Shown: positions 52,252-61,353, counted from the stretch's first letter. The stretch: 64,000 nucleotides of DNA from Nonomuraea spiralis (GCF_014648435.1 NZ_BMRC01000014.1:189439-253438); one strand, 5' to 3'. Made by a program: numbers and translations. Notes: a model not told the origin generated them from the sequence alone.

Positions 52252-53424
52252 CCTGGTCGCTAGTCGTAGAAAACGCATCTCTACTGACCGGTAACCAGAG
52301 CGTCCCTGCTGGCAGGGCCATGTTGGTGGCCTAGACCACCGATGGTAGGACGAATTGCCACCAAAGGTTACATCGGTGGAGGAATTTAACAAGACTAGAA
52401 AACGGACGAAATTTCACCCCAATCCTAGGGGGCCGTACCGGCGGGTCAGCCTCCGCCCTGAACCCTGCCCCGCGGGAGGAGGATCCTCACCCGAGCGGGG
52501 GGACGGCACCGCGACGCGCGAGTCTAGCCTCCGCTCCTGAAGTGCGACTCCGCGGGTCCGCCTCCCGCCCCGCAACCCCCGCGTGGCACTGCCGCCCTGC
52601 GCCGTCTTCGCTCGGGCACCACGAACCCTCGCGGAGTGCTCGCGGAGAGGAAGCACCTCAGCCCACTCGAACGCGACGCCCGGCCGGATGCTCGGCACAC
52701 GCGTCCCGGCCACCCCGCCGCTCCCTCTCTTCTTGTGGGGTCTGCTGTGGGTGGGTTTCGCTGCGCGCAAAAGCTGACTGTCGGCGTCCGCGGGACCGGC
52801 CGTGGGGGAGGGGCTTGGCCGCGGCCCGTTGGGAGGAACCGGCTCTTGGGTGGGGCGGCCTGCTGTTCGTGAGGCCCCGCGGAAGGTCCGCTCTGCGCGG
52901 ACCTCGTCGTCCTTGCAACTGACGGCGACGCCGGATGTACCGTCAGCCATGCCGTCGTCATTACTGTGAGGTCAGCATCCATCGGCGCGTCTCACGAGCA
53001 ACGACCCGCCACCGCACCGCGGGGGGCCCGACGCGATCACGGATCAGCGGGCCGAGCTCCACGCGCAACGTTCCGTACTAAAGCGTCAGACTGTGCTCCG
53101 CGCGGAGGCGTCCGTACGGACCTCAGGCGTCGAGACGCTCGGCCGAGCCCCCCGCACACCGCCTTGGCGCCCCCGAACGACGCTCCTGGCCGAAAATGAG
53201 GCCAGATCGGAATGATCGCCCATCCGGCCCGGTCACACCGCCCGCGACCAGCAGCGGCGAGTACCCCGTACGAAGCCGTCATCGGCCCGCCGAGCCCGAA
53301 ACTCCGCCCCGCCGGACGTAACGTTTCGGTCATCATATTTTCCCCCTCCGAAGGGGAGGCAAAAAATCGCCGATCTTGCGATCCGGCCTTTTCCTCCGCC
53401 CTCCGGCGTACCAATGTGGAAGGT
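52252..53424. other. 1.17-kb intergenic region before DUF1918, no convincing gene
   Basis: The aceE-proximal part (52260-52430) is comparatively AT-rich and holds inverted repeats: CCACCGATG (52336-52344) with CATCGGTGG (52371-52379), and GGTGG-CCTAGA-CCACC (52325-52340). These look like operator sites for aceE. The part from 52440 to 53400 has open frames in several phases but no protein-like composition or ribosome site. It may hold promoters for the plus-strand genes from 53425. Confidence 0.5.
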
Positions 53425-53607
53425 ATGAATGCGACGGTAGGAGACCGGCTCCTGATGCACGGGAATACCGTTGGCGAAAGGGAGCGGAGCGGCGTCATCA
53501 TCGAGGTCCACGGCGTGAACGGCGGGCCTCCGTACATCGTGCGGTTCGACGACGGCCACACCGGGCTGGTGTTTCCCGGCCCTGATGCCGTCGTTGTGCC
53601 TCAGTAG
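53425..53607 (+). CDS. DUF1918 domain small protein
   Basis: A 60-residue protein, MNATVGDRLLMHGNTVGE followed by GVIIEVHGVNGGPPYIVRF and ending FPGPDAVVVP. This is the complete DUF1918 barrel, which is widespread in actinobacteria and of unknown function. ATG 53425 follows GGAAGG. It lies nine bases before the yjbQ start. Confidence 0.88.
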   Translation: MNATVGDRLLMHGNTVGERERSGVIIEVHGVNGGPPYIVRFDDGHTGLVFPGPDAVVVPQ

Positions 53608-53616
53608 AATTTCCCT

Positions 53617-54024
53617 GTGAGATCAGAAATCATCTCCGTGGCCACGGGTTCACGTGAGACCGTGCACGACATCACCGCCGAGTGCGCCGATTTCGTACGC
53701 GCGCAGGGAGAAGACGGCCTGCTGCACATCTTCGTGCCGCACGCGACCGCGGGCGTGGCCCTGTTGGAGCTAGGGTCGGGCAGCGACGACGACCTGCTCG
53801 CCGCGCTGCGTGACCTGCTTCCGGCGGACGACCGCTGGCGCCATGCTCATGGTTCGCGCGGTCACGGCAGGTCACACGTCATGCCCGCGCTGATCCCGCC
53901 GTACGCCACGATCCCCGTGCTGGGCGGGAGAATGGCGCTGGGCACATGGCAGTCCGTCGCGCTCGTCGACCTCAACGTCGACAACACGCAACGCCAGGTT
54001 CGCCTGTCGTTTTTGTCGGATTGA
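53617..54024 (+). CDS. yjbQ: YjbQ/UPF0047 family protein
   Basis: A 135-residue trimeric-fold protein with HIFVPHATAGVALLE, SRGHGRSHVMPALI and GTWQSVALVDLN, the conserved His/Gly core of the family. Members have a weak thiamine-phosphate synthase activity, but the physiological role is uncertain. Start GTG 53617, no clear ribosome site, so translation may be coupled to DUF1918. Confidence 0.88.
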   Translation: MRSEIISVATGSRETVHDITAECADFVRAQGEDGLLHIFVPHATAGVALLELGSGSDDDLLAALRDLLPADDRWRHAHGSRGHGRSHVMPALIPPYATIPVLGGRMALGTWQSVALVDLNVDNTQRQVRLSFLSD

Positions 54025-54142
54025 TTCTGACCGACTACGGCCGTACCCGTGGCGACCGTTGACGACTGAGGGTCACAGCGTGTGGACTGTGCCGAAGCGA
54101 TAAACCGCATAGAGCGGGGCCACTCAAGCAGGAGGGATAAAC

Positions 54143-54571
54143 GTGAGCGCGACCGCGGGTCAGGCGCAGGGCGAGCGCGGCCTGGCCGAACGACTCGGCC
54201 TCAAGCCGGGTCAGGTGGTGCAGGAGATCGGTTGGGACGAGGACGTCGACGACGAGCTTCGCGACTCCATCGAAGACCTGACCGGCAACGAGCTGCTGGA
54301 CGAGGAGAGTGACGACGTCGTCGACGTGGTGCTGCTGTGGTGGCGCGACGAGGACGGGGACCTCTTCGACGCCCTCAGCGACGCCATGCGAGCACTCGCC
54401 GAAGGCGGCCAGATCTGGCTGCTGACTCCAAAGGCCGGGCGCGACGGCCACGTGGAGCCGAGCGACATCGGGGAGGATGCCGCTACCGCGGGTCTCTCGC
54501 AGACCAGCAGCATCTCAGCCGCACCCGACTGGTCCGGGACCAGGCTCGTCGCCCCGAAGGGCCGACGTTAG
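54143..54571 (+). CDS. DUF3052 family protein
   Basis: A 142-residue acidic actinobacterial protein with LGLKPGQVVQEIGWDEDVD, VVLLWWRDEDGDLFDAL and IWLLTPKAGRDGHVEPSDI. This matches DUF3052 throughout. In mycobacteria the gene also lies near aceE and ahpE. GTG 54143 has AGGAGGG upstream. Function unknown. Confidence 0.9.
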   Translation: MSATAGQAQGERGLAERLGLKPGQVVQEIGWDEDVDDELRDSIEDLTGNELLDEESDDVVDVVLLWWRDEDGDLFDALSDAMRALAEGGQIWLLTPKAGRDGHVEPSDIGEDAATAGLSQTSSISAAPDWSGTRLVAPKGRR

Positions 54572-54600
54572 GAAACTCCGAGGCCGGCCGATACGGCAGG

Positions 54601-55062
54601 ATGGTGGCTGTGAACGCACATCCTGCCGAGGTCGGCGCACTGGCTCCGGACTTCGAGCTGCAGGACCAGCACGGCGCCCCGGTGAGACTGTCAGGTCTTC
54701 GGGGCGAGAAGGTGGTGCTGGTCTTCTATCCGCTTGCCTTCAGCGGGATCTGCGAGGGCGAGCTCACCGCGCTGCGTGACCAGCCTCTCGACGCGCGGGT
54801 GCTCGCCGTGTCCGTCGACTCCGTGTTCGCCTTGCGTGCCTGGTCCGATCGGGAAGGTTACGGATTCGCCCTACTCTCCGATTTCTGGCCACATGGACAG
54901 GTCGCCCGGGCGTACGGTGTGTTCGATGAGGCGAAGGGGCTCGCACGTCGGGGGACCTTCGTCATCGACGGCGAGGGCGTGATCCGGTGGTCGGTGGTCA
55001 ATCCGATCTCCTCGGCACGTGACGTCGCCGACTACGTCAAGGCACTCGCCGACATTTCTTGA
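54601..55062 (+). CDS. ahpE: AhpE-type peroxiredoxin
   Basis: A 153-residue one-cysteine-type peroxiredoxin reducing hydroperoxides. The peroxidatic Cys51 lies in AFSGICEGEL, with Arg in LRDQ, and there is no obvious resolving Cys. The conserved opening is GALAPDFELQDQHG. The start may be ATG 54601 or GTG 54610; GGCAGG touches the former and is better spaced for the latter. It lies between DUF3052 and the zinc-ribbon gene. Confidence 0.9.
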   Translation: MVAVNAHPAEVGALAPDFELQDQHGAPVRLSGLRGEKVVLVFYPLAFSGICEGELTALRDQPLDARVLAVSVDSVFALRAWSDREGYGFALLSDFWPHGQVARAYGVFDEAKGLARRGTFVIDGEGVIRWSVVNPISSARDVADYVKALADIS

Positions 55063-55076
55063 CTTCGGAGGGAACC

Positions 55077-55406
55077 ATGCCCTGCTACCGATGCGGGGCC
55101 CGGCAGACCGACCCGGTACGTGGCGCCAGCCCGTGGCAGCGCGGGGTGCGCAACGAGTCCCAGGTGCTGATCTGCCCGGACTGTCAACGCCTGCACGACC
55201 TCGATCTCGACTCCTGCGCAACCTGCGGGTCCACGGCGCTCATCTGCCGCCTGGGGGAGATCGAGTGCCGCGCTTGCGGCGCGGTGCGGATGGCCCGGAC
55301 GCCGGAGGGGTTCGGGGAGTCGGGGGCGTACGTGGGGTCGGGGGCTCCGCCGGGGCTGTCGGCCGAGGTCGAGGCGGCGCTGAACCGGGTGCTGGGCAGA
55401 GCCTGA
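55077..55406 (+). CDS. small zinc-ribbon protein
   Basis: A 109-residue protein with four Cys-x-x-Cys pairs (CYRC, CPDC, CATC, CRAC) in the first 75 residues, i.e. two zinc ribbons, and an acidic-to-hydrophobic tail. ATG 55077 has GGAGGG. It follows ahpE by 14 bases and is probably cotranscribed. Function not known. Confidence 0.8.
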   Translation: MPCYRCGARQTDPVRGASPWQRGVRNESQVLICPDCQRLHDLDLDSCATCGSTALICRLGEIECRACGAVRMARTPEGFGESGAYVGSGAPPGLSAEVEAALNRVLGRA

Positions 55407-55560
55407 TCGGACGGTCCTCGTCCGGCACCTGCCCGAAACCGCCCCCGCCGAGCTTCCAGCTCGCCACCGCCCGCCCTCCCAGCCCCTCCTGCCTGAGAGA
55501 TTCTCAAGCGTCTTTTCAGACATTTGCTGACCTGCGCTATCGTCTCCTTTCGTGTCCGCT

Positions 55561-56502
55561 ATGAGTTCGTTCGTTGTCGCACTCGACGTCGGTGGCACGT
55601 CCATGAAGGGCGGCCTGGTCAGCGAGTCCGGCGAGGTGTTGCTGAGCGAGCGCCGCCACACCCCTCGCGCGGAGGGCCCTGAGGCGGTCGTATCCGCCAT
55701 TTCCGACTTCATCGGCCATCTGGCCGCCTCCGGCGACAGCGACCCCGCAGGCGTCGGTCTGGCCGTCCCTGGGCTGGTCTCCGAGAACGCGGCCGTCTAC
55801 GCGGCGAACCTCGGCTGGCGCGACGTCCCCGCCACGAACTTCACCACCCTGGACATCCCCGTCATGCTGGGCCACGACGTCCGTACGGGCGGGCTGGCCG
55901 AGAGCATCCTCGGCGCCGGAAAAGGCGTCTCGGACTTCCTCTTCCTCCCCATCGGCACCGGGATCGCCGGCGCCTCCATCATCAACGGCGACCCGTACGG
56001 CGGCTCCTCGGGCTGGGCCGGCGAGATCGGCCACACCCCCGTCTTCCCCGACGGCGAGCAGTGCGCGTGCGGCCAGTTCGGCTGCCTGGAGACGTACGCC
56101 TCGGCGGCCTCGGTCGGCCGGCGCTACAGCCAGCGCGCGGGCGTCGAGGGCGTACGGGCCGAGCAGGTCGTCGCCTCCGACGACCCGATCGCCATAGAGG
56201 TGTGGGACGAGGCCGTGGAGGCCCTGTCGCTCGCCCTGGCCACGTACACGCTGCTGCTGGACCCCTCGGTGATCGTCCTCGGCGGCGGCCTGGCGGAGGC
56301 CGGTCCCGCCCTGTTCGACCCCGTACGTACCCGCCTGGTCAAGCGGCTCGCCTTCCGCGACGCACCCCCGCTCGTACCGGCGGCTTTGGGCGTGGACGCC
56401 GGCATGCTGGGCGCCGCCCTGCTGGGCTGGCGAGCAGCCGGCCGCCCCGAACTGGGCCCCGGCTGGACGATGGATGTGCGATCGGCCCCTCTGGTGTCGT
56501 AA
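55561..56502 (+). CDS. ROK family sugar kinase (glucokinase-like)
   Basis: A 313-residue cytoplasmic kinase. The ATP phosphate loop DVGGTSMKGG opens the protein, PIGTGIAGASI is the catalytic-region motif, and the zinc motif CACGQFGCLE (about 165-174) is complete. No N-terminal helix-turn-helix is present, so it is an enzyme rather than a NagC-type repressor. The start may be ATG 55561 or GTG 55552; neither has a ribosome site. It is followed by the tRNA-Val gene. Confidence 0.9.
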   Translation: MSSFVVALDVGGTSMKGGLVSESGEVLLSERRHTPRAEGPEAVVSAISDFIGHLAASGDSDPAGVGLAVPGLVSENAAVYAANLGWRDVPATNFTTLDIPVMLGHDVRTGGLAESILGAGKGVSDFLFLPIGTGIAGASIINGDPYGGSSGWAGEIGHTPVFPDGEQCACGQFGCLETYASAASVGRRYSQRAGVEGVRAEQVVASDDPIAIEVWDEAVEALSLALATYTLLLDPSVIVLGGGLAEAGPALFDPVRTRLVKRLAFRDAPPLVPAALGVDAGMLGAALLGWRAAGRPELGPGWTMDVRSAPLVS

Positions 56503-56519
56503 GGTGTAGTGCCGATCGG

Positions 56520-56594
56520 GGGCGGTTAGCTCAGCGGTAGAGCACTCGCCTTACAAGCGAGGGGTCACTGGTTCGAACCCAGTACCGCCCACCA
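56520..56594 (+). tRNA. tRNA-Val (anticodon TAC), with encoded CCA
   Basis: The cloverleaf is complete: acceptor GGGCGGT with ACCGCCC, D-arm GCTC/GAGC, anticodon stem CTCGC/GCGAG around CTTACAA, T-arm ACTGG-TTCGAAC-CCAGT, then discriminator A and CCA. Its 3' end adjoins the integrase gene, so it is the likely attachment site of the element to the right. Confidence 0.97.
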
Positions 56595-56600
56595 GCAGAA

Positions 56601-56634
56601 GAAGCCCCGTTTCCCATCATGGAAGCGGGGCTTC
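56601..56634. terminator. terminator after the tRNA and integrase
   Basis: GAAGCCCCG (56601-56609) pairs with CGGGGCTTC (56626-56634), with inner TTCC/GGAA pairing. It follows the tRNA CCA by six bases and the integrase stop by about 17. Confidence 0.85.
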
Positions 56635-56656
56635 GTGCCATTAGCGTGCCATTAGC
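56635..56656. repeat. 11-bp tandem repeat at the int/tRNA junction
   Basis: GTGCCATTAGC is repeated exactly twice with no gap (56635-56645 and 56646-56656). The second copy overlaps the integrase stop codon. Confidence 0.9.
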
Positions 56657-57776
56657 CGGTGCGAGGACTCTTCTCGATCTTCGCGTCCATGGCGTCGGCG
56701 ATCTTGCGGTCTGCCTCCGCCGTGCTGTGCTGGTAGATCAGCGCGGCCCGGACCGAGTCGTGTCCCATGCGCTGCATGAGATCTTTGAGGCTCGCGCCAG
56801 AGCTGGCGGCGATCGTGTTCCCGGTGTGCCGCAGATCGTGGAAGTGCAGGCCAGGGAAGCCGATCTTCCTGGTGTTCGCGTCCCACTTGGCAGCGCGACG
56901 GAAGTTGCTGCGTCGAAGGATGCCGCCGCGCGCCCCTGTGAAGATCAGCGCATCGGTTTCCGAAGCCGTGAACTCGTCCAGATGTTCGCGGAGCGTGGGA
57001 ATGATCGCTTCCGGGATGGCGATCGTACGGACTCCCGCGCGGGACTTGGGCGGCCCGACGAGGAGTTCGCCCGTGTCGAGTTCGACATGCTGTTGCCGAA
57101 CGCTGACGGTCCGGGCGTTCAGGTCCAGGTCCATCCGCCGGAGGGCCGCCACCTCACCCCAACGCAGACTGGCGAAGGTGGCGAGGAGGACCAGGGCGCG
57201 CAGGCGGCCCGGCATCAGGTCAGCCAGCTCGAACACCTTCGCCACGGTGAGGACCGGCCGCTCTTCGGGCTTCTCCTCGCCGGCACCACGGATGCGGCAC
57301 GGGTTGCGCGGGATGATCTGGTCGTCCGCCGCCGTCATGAGAACGGCTCGCAGGAAGCGATACGCCTTGGCCACCTCGGACTGACCGACACCGCTGCCGA
57401 GCAGCAGGACGCGCCACTCGCGGATGGTGGCCGTGTCCACCTTGCCAATGGGCATGCCGCCCAGGTGAGGGCGGATGTACCGCTTGAGTAGTCCTTTGTA
57501 GATCTCGACCGTACGAGGCCGGAGATTCGTCCGTTCGTTGATCCACTTCTCCGCGTAGTCACCGAGCTTGACCTTGGCGCGCTGTGGGTCCGTCCATTCG
57601 CCTGTGATCAGCTTGGCCTCGATCAGCGAGAGTGCCTTGTCCGCGTCGCGTTCGCGGGCATAGGTGGTCTCTCCCATGCGGATCTTGCCGTCCGGGCCGG
57701 GATAGCGGATCTGAAACCTTCCGGAGGGGAGCTGGCGGATGCTGCCGAAGCGCCGCTTGCCTGGCTTGTTCGCCAT
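56652..57776 (-). CDS. int: tyrosine-family integrase (site-specific recombinase)
   Basis: A 374-residue phage-type integrase. The N-terminal SAM-like core-binding domain spans 65-165. The catalytic residues are Arg205 (SLRWGE), Lys244, His313-x-x-Arg316 (HDLRHTG), His339 (MGHDS) and Tyr348 (YQH). It should recombine the element with the 3' end of tRNA-Val. The start ATG shares one base with the rep stop (TGATG), so it is translated with rep. Confidence 0.95.
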   Translation of the reverse strand: MANKPGKRRFGSIRQLPSGRFQIRYPGPDGKIRMGETTYARERDADKALSLIEAKLITGEWTDPQRAKVKLGDYAEKWINERTNLRPRTVEIYKGLLKRYIRPHLGGMPIGKVDTATIREWRVLLLGSGVGQSEVAKAYRFLRAVLMTAADDQIIPRNPCRIRGAGEEKPEERPVLTVAKVFELADLMPGRLRALVLLATFASLRWGEVAALRRMDLDLNARTVSVRQQHVELDTGELLVGPPKSRAGVRTIAIPEAIIPTLREHLDEFTASETDALIFTGARGGILRRSNFRRAAKWDANTRKIGFPGLHFHDLRHTGNTIAASSGASLKDLMQRMGHDSVRAALIYQHSTAEADRKIADAMDAKIEKSPRTG

Positions 57777-59386
57777 CAGGCCACCTCTCTCAGGTCCGTT
57801 GCCGAAAGATCTTGTCCGGTTGCTCTCGCTTCCAACTCTCTGAGGTGGGCTCGCCAGCGTTGGCGTTCAGCCACGGTGCGAAGGAGCCGGACGGCGAGTG
57901 GTGGGACGTTGGCGTCTCCGGCCGGGACGGGGCGCCAGACGTAGCGTTGTGGGTCAGGTGTCTCGTCAGCCTGGCCGAGAGCTTCCAAGACCCAGGTGCG
58001 ACGGTCCTGCTTGTGTTCGGCCAAAGTCTTGTTGCTCCACTTGCGGGAGACGAGGATGCGGCGTCCGGCGTAGCCGAGGTGGTCGGGCTTGTGGGCCTTG
58101 CTGCGGCAGCGGCCGGGGAGCATGCCCGGTTTGGCGTTCTTGGGCTGGACGCCGTAGCGGAGCCAGTTCGGGCAAGTGGGGGAGCAGGGTTCGTAGCGGA
58201 GGGCGTCCAGCATGCGGGTGGCGTGCTGGTGCTGGGCCTGGCCGCCGTCCAGGGCGTCGCCGATGGACTTGGTGAGGTACTTGGACAGGTAGCGGATGCA
58301 CTGGTCGGCGTCCGGGGTGCCGGCGAGCACGCCTTGGACGTCTACTTGGTCGCCGAAGCGGATGACGTGGAGGGGGCGGGTGTCCTCGTCGAGTGCGTCG
58401 AGAGCTTCGTCCCAGGTGGGCAGGACTTCGCCGGTAGCCGGGTCGAGATAGCCGGTGTCATCGTTCCAGACCGGTAGGTGGTCGCCGTCGAAGATGACTT
58501 CGTCAGCTTGGGGCCACCACACCTGGTGGTAGGTAGCAGCGACTATCTGCTTGATCTCGGCGCGTGGGAGCGTTCCACGGATGGCCATGTGCAGGTGCGG
58601 GGCGAGGCGCTTCTGAGGCTCGACCGAGGCGAAGTACTGCACGTCGTAGCCCGCGACGCGGCGAAGGTTCTGGACGAAGCGGTCGACGAGCTTGGAGAAG
58701 TGCAGGGCGTCTCGTGCAGCGCGCCGGTAGTCGTAGGTGTCCGGGTCGATGGGTGCGCCGTCGCGGACCTTGCCGTACGAGGGCAAGGTGAGCGTGACGA
58801 ACAGAGACGGGCGGTAGGTCTTGCCGTCCGGTGCTTGGAAGGTGCGTCCCAGGGTGGTGTGGGTCATCTTGCGTTTGGGCAGGTCGGGCGCGTCCTGCCG
58901 GCGTCTGGTGGACCGGGAGCGCTTGGTGGTCGTACGGCCGAGGATGTTGCCGCGCATGCCTGCGGCGTTGATCTCCTCGTCGAGGCCGGTGATGATCGCG
59001 TCGAGTTCGGTGGTGTTGTGGCCGGCCTTTTCGGCGGCGTCGCGCTGAGCTTGGTAGTCGGCGCGGAACTCCACCAGCCAGCGCTGTTCCTCGTTGGGTT
59101 CGTCGGGTGTGATGGCAGGTTCGGTGTCCAGGTGCCAGCCTTCGCGGCATTGGGCCTTTCGGAGCTGCTTGTTGCGCTTGGCGCATGGCGGACACTTGCT
59201 GTCGAGGGTGGCACCGCACGGTACGTCGATGATCTCGGACTTGCCGGTGACGGTGTCGAGGCGCTTGAGCGGGATGGGGTGGATGCAGACGCCGTGTTGC
59301 TTGGCGACTTCTACGAGTACGTCGCGTGCCATCGGCATGGCCTGGCGGATGGCTCGGGGGAGTGCGCGATCGTGCGCATGGGTCAT
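57776..59386 (-). CDS. RepSA-like rolling-circle replication initiator
   Basis: A 536-residue HUH-type replication protein of the actinomycete element family. A Cys-rich motif CPPCAKRNKQLRKAQC (about 65-80) may bind metal. His264-x-His266 in PHLHMA is the HUH core. YLSKYLTK (366-373) carries the likely nucleophilic tyrosine. The length fits RepSA. ATG 59386 has GGGAGG six bases upstream and overlaps the preceding stop by four bases. It probably nicks a double-strand origin in the element after excision. Confidence 0.88.
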   Translation of the reverse strand: MTHAHDRALPRAIRQAMPMARDVLVEVAKQHGVCIHPIPLKRLDTVTGKSEIIDVPCGATLDSKCPPCAKRNKQLRKAQCREGWHLDTEPAITPDEPNEEQRWLVEFRADYQAQRDAAEKAGHNTTELDAIITGLDEEINAAGMRGNILGRTTTKRSRSTRRRQDAPDLPKRKMTHTTLGRTFQAPDGKTYRPSLFVTLTLPSYGKVRDGAPIDPDTYDYRRAARDALHFSKLVDRFVQNLRRVAGYDVQYFASVEPQKRLAPHLHMAIRGTLPRAEIKQIVAATYHQVWWPQADEVIFDGDHLPVWNDDTGYLDPATGEVLPTWDEALDALDEDTRPLHVIRFGDQVDVQGVLAGTPDADQCIRYLSKYLTKSIGDALDGGQAQHQHATRMLDALRYEPCSPTCPNWLRYGVQPKNAKPGMLPGRCRSKAHKPDHLGYAGRRILVSRKWSNKTLAEHKQDRRTWVLEALGQADETPDPQRYVWRPVPAGDANVPPLAVRLLRTVAERQRWRAHLRELEARATGQDLSATDLREVA

Positions 59387-59538
59387 GCGGTCCTCCCTTC
59401 GTCGGGGTCGGGGACGATGAGCGCGGTCTGTCCGCACTCGGTGCACTCGACCAGGGCGCGGACCGGGTCGAGGCGGAGAACGTTCTGGGTGCGGCAGGTG
59501 GCGCAGCGAAGGCCGTCGAGGAGGTGAGTGAGCCTCAT
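59383..59538 (-). CDS. 51-residue zinc-ribbon protein between traB and rep
   Basis: A very short protein MRLTHLLDGLRCATCRTQNV followed by CTECGQTALIV. Two Cys-x-x-Cys pairs fit a single zinc ribbon. Start and stop overlap the neighbours by ATGA four-base overlaps on both sides. The tight coupling, together with such genes in related elements, supports it as real; the role is unknown. Confidence 0.75.
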   Translation of the reverse strand: MRLTHLLDGLRCATCRTQNVLRLDPVRALVECTECGQTALIVPDPDEGRTA

Positions 59539-60951
59539 GCGGCCTGCCTGTAGTAGGCGACCATGTCGCGGATGTCGGCATCGGAGACGTAGGCGGCGCG
59601 GACGCGGATCGGTTCGGGTGAGGTCTCCAGCCGCATGTAGGCGACGCCGGCCCCTTGTTCGGGGATGGGTGAGATGTGGTCGGCGAGTGCGCCTCGGTCG
59701 CGTGCGCCGTCGCCGAGGACCATCCACCTGTTCGGACTCGTCCAGGCGGATGGCGATCTTGTCGGGGAACAGGTTGCGGATGTTCATGACTTCCTTGCGT
59801 GGGTCCTGGAGGGCGGCCATGACGCCGACGCCGACCGAGCGGCCTTGGGTCGCCAGGGTGGCCAGGGCGGCGGAGATCCGTTGCCGGAGGTGCTTGTCGG
59901 GTTGGTAGGCGGTCAGGAACGCGACCTCGTCGACGAGTACCAAGACGAACGGGTCCTCGACGGTGGGGACGTGGGAGCGCTGGAGACCGGCGAAGCGGGA
60001 GGCGCGCTTCTGCATGACGCTGACGGCCTCGTCCAGCAGGTCGGCGCAGTCGGACGGGTCGGCGGCGTAGCGGCCTTGGAACAGCTCTCGGCCGAAGGAG
60101 AGTTCCATGAGCTTCGGATCGAGCGCCCAGACTTCGGCCAGGCCCGCCCGCATTGCGGGGAGCAGGCCGCGGATCGTGTCCCACAGGAACGAGCCCTTGC
60201 CGGCCCCGGTCGCTCCCGCGATCAGGACGTGGGTGCCGTGGACCTTGAGCCGGAGCGGCCGGCCGTCCTCTTGCTTGCCGATCTCGACCGGTCCGACTGA
60301 TGGTTCGTCCGGGATGGGAAGCGCTGGCATCGGGGCGGCCAATGGATCGCTGCGCGGGAAGGTCAGCAGCAGCCTGCCGCCCTTGATGAGCGCGACTCGG
60401 CAGGAGGCTGCGCCGAAGCCCTGGGCGAGGTTGTCGAGGCGGTCGGACCAGTCCTTGACCGCCTGACCGGCGAGCATGCGGACGGTGATGCGGTCGGCCC
60501 ATCCGTCGCTGGTGATGCGGATCAGGCGAGGTGTGTAGACGCGGCCGTTGACTCGTCTGGCCAGGCCGGAGACGTCCATGACTGATTGCCAGTGTCGGCG
60601 GTAGACCGACATCAGCCGCCACCAGGCCAGCAGGCGGAAGCCGACGAGGCGGGAGAAGGAGTCGGATTCCGTGAAGGCCCAGGCGAGCAGGGCCAGGGTG
60701 ACGAAGCCAAGCATGGACGCGGTGGCGGGCCAGCCGTACCAATGGCAGGAGACGCCGAGGGCGACCGGCAGGGCGACGGCGATCGGGTGCCGCCAGGTGG
60801 TACGGACGAGGGCGGACAGGAAACGCCAGCCGTAGATCAGGAAGGTGACGACGGCGGGTGTCTTGACGATGGCCGGGCGAAACACGACGGCCGTGTCGGG
60901 CGTGGTGGAGACGAGGTTGCGCGCCTCGTCGCCAGGCAGCCGCTTGAACAT
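59535..60951 (-). pseudogene. FtsK/TraB-type DNA translocase with a frameshift
   Basis: The main frame encodes two transmembrane segments (about 32-50 and 58-92), Walker A GATGAGKGS (246-254) and Walker B VLVLVDE (336-342). It matches actinomycete TraB-like translocases that move double-stranded plasmid DNA between mycelia. At 59722-59724 the frame breaks: after ESEQVD the expected MVLGDGARDRG continues only in another frame (59535-59723), ending AYYRQAA. Restored, the protein would be about 472 residues. Two bases appear to be missing between GTG and ATG. It may be a mutation, an assembly error or a real frameshift site. The next gene overlaps the restored stop, so the second frame is the native end. 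Confidence 0.85.
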
Positions 60952-61035
60952 AAGCTGGGAACCTCTCGTGATGTGGAGTCAGGGGAGAACCGAGGGGCCG
61001 CCGGAAGTTGCCGCTTCCAGCGGCCCCGCCTCATG

Positions 61036-61353
61036 TCAGGTCACCGGGTCGGTGGCGTCCTGGTCGTTGGCCGTCTGTTCGGCGTGCAGTTGCTCGCAGT
61101 CGGCCAGGTAGCGAGCGGCGGCGTGGAAGATCTCGCGGGCGATCTTCAGGTCGGCGTCGGTGACCGGCCCGGCTCCGGTGGTGGAGATGTGCACGTTCGC
61201 CTCAACCGAGCTGAACGTCAGGTACGGGCGCGGGCTGCCCAGCAGGAGACCGGCACGGACGCTGAGGGCCGGCGTGTGGAAGGAGACGCCGACGTGCGGC
61301 GTGGACTCCGGTTCTAGGGACAGGGCGACGTAGGTGTACGGGCGGTCACTCAT
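61036..61353 (-). CDS. small AICE protein, paralogue A
   Basis: A 105-residue protein; PYLTFSSVEANVHISTTGAG and VTDADLKIAREIFHAAARYL form a strand-strand-helix unit like that of the next gene. Start ATG 61353 overlaps the preceding stop by four bases. No family recognised. Confidence 0.7.
   Translation of the reverse strand: MSDRPYTYVALSLEPESTPHVGVSFHTPALSVRAGLLLGSPRPYLTFSSVEANVHISTTGAGPVTDADLKIAREIFHAAARYLADCEQLHAEQTANDQDATDPVT

Noticed and set aside
52414..52950. Frames in the gap after aceE
   Set aside because: Both strands give Arg/Pro/Gly-rich translations without protein character.
57898..58477. Plus-strand frames across the rep gene
   Set aside because: Antisense to RepSA-like coding sequence with no motifs.
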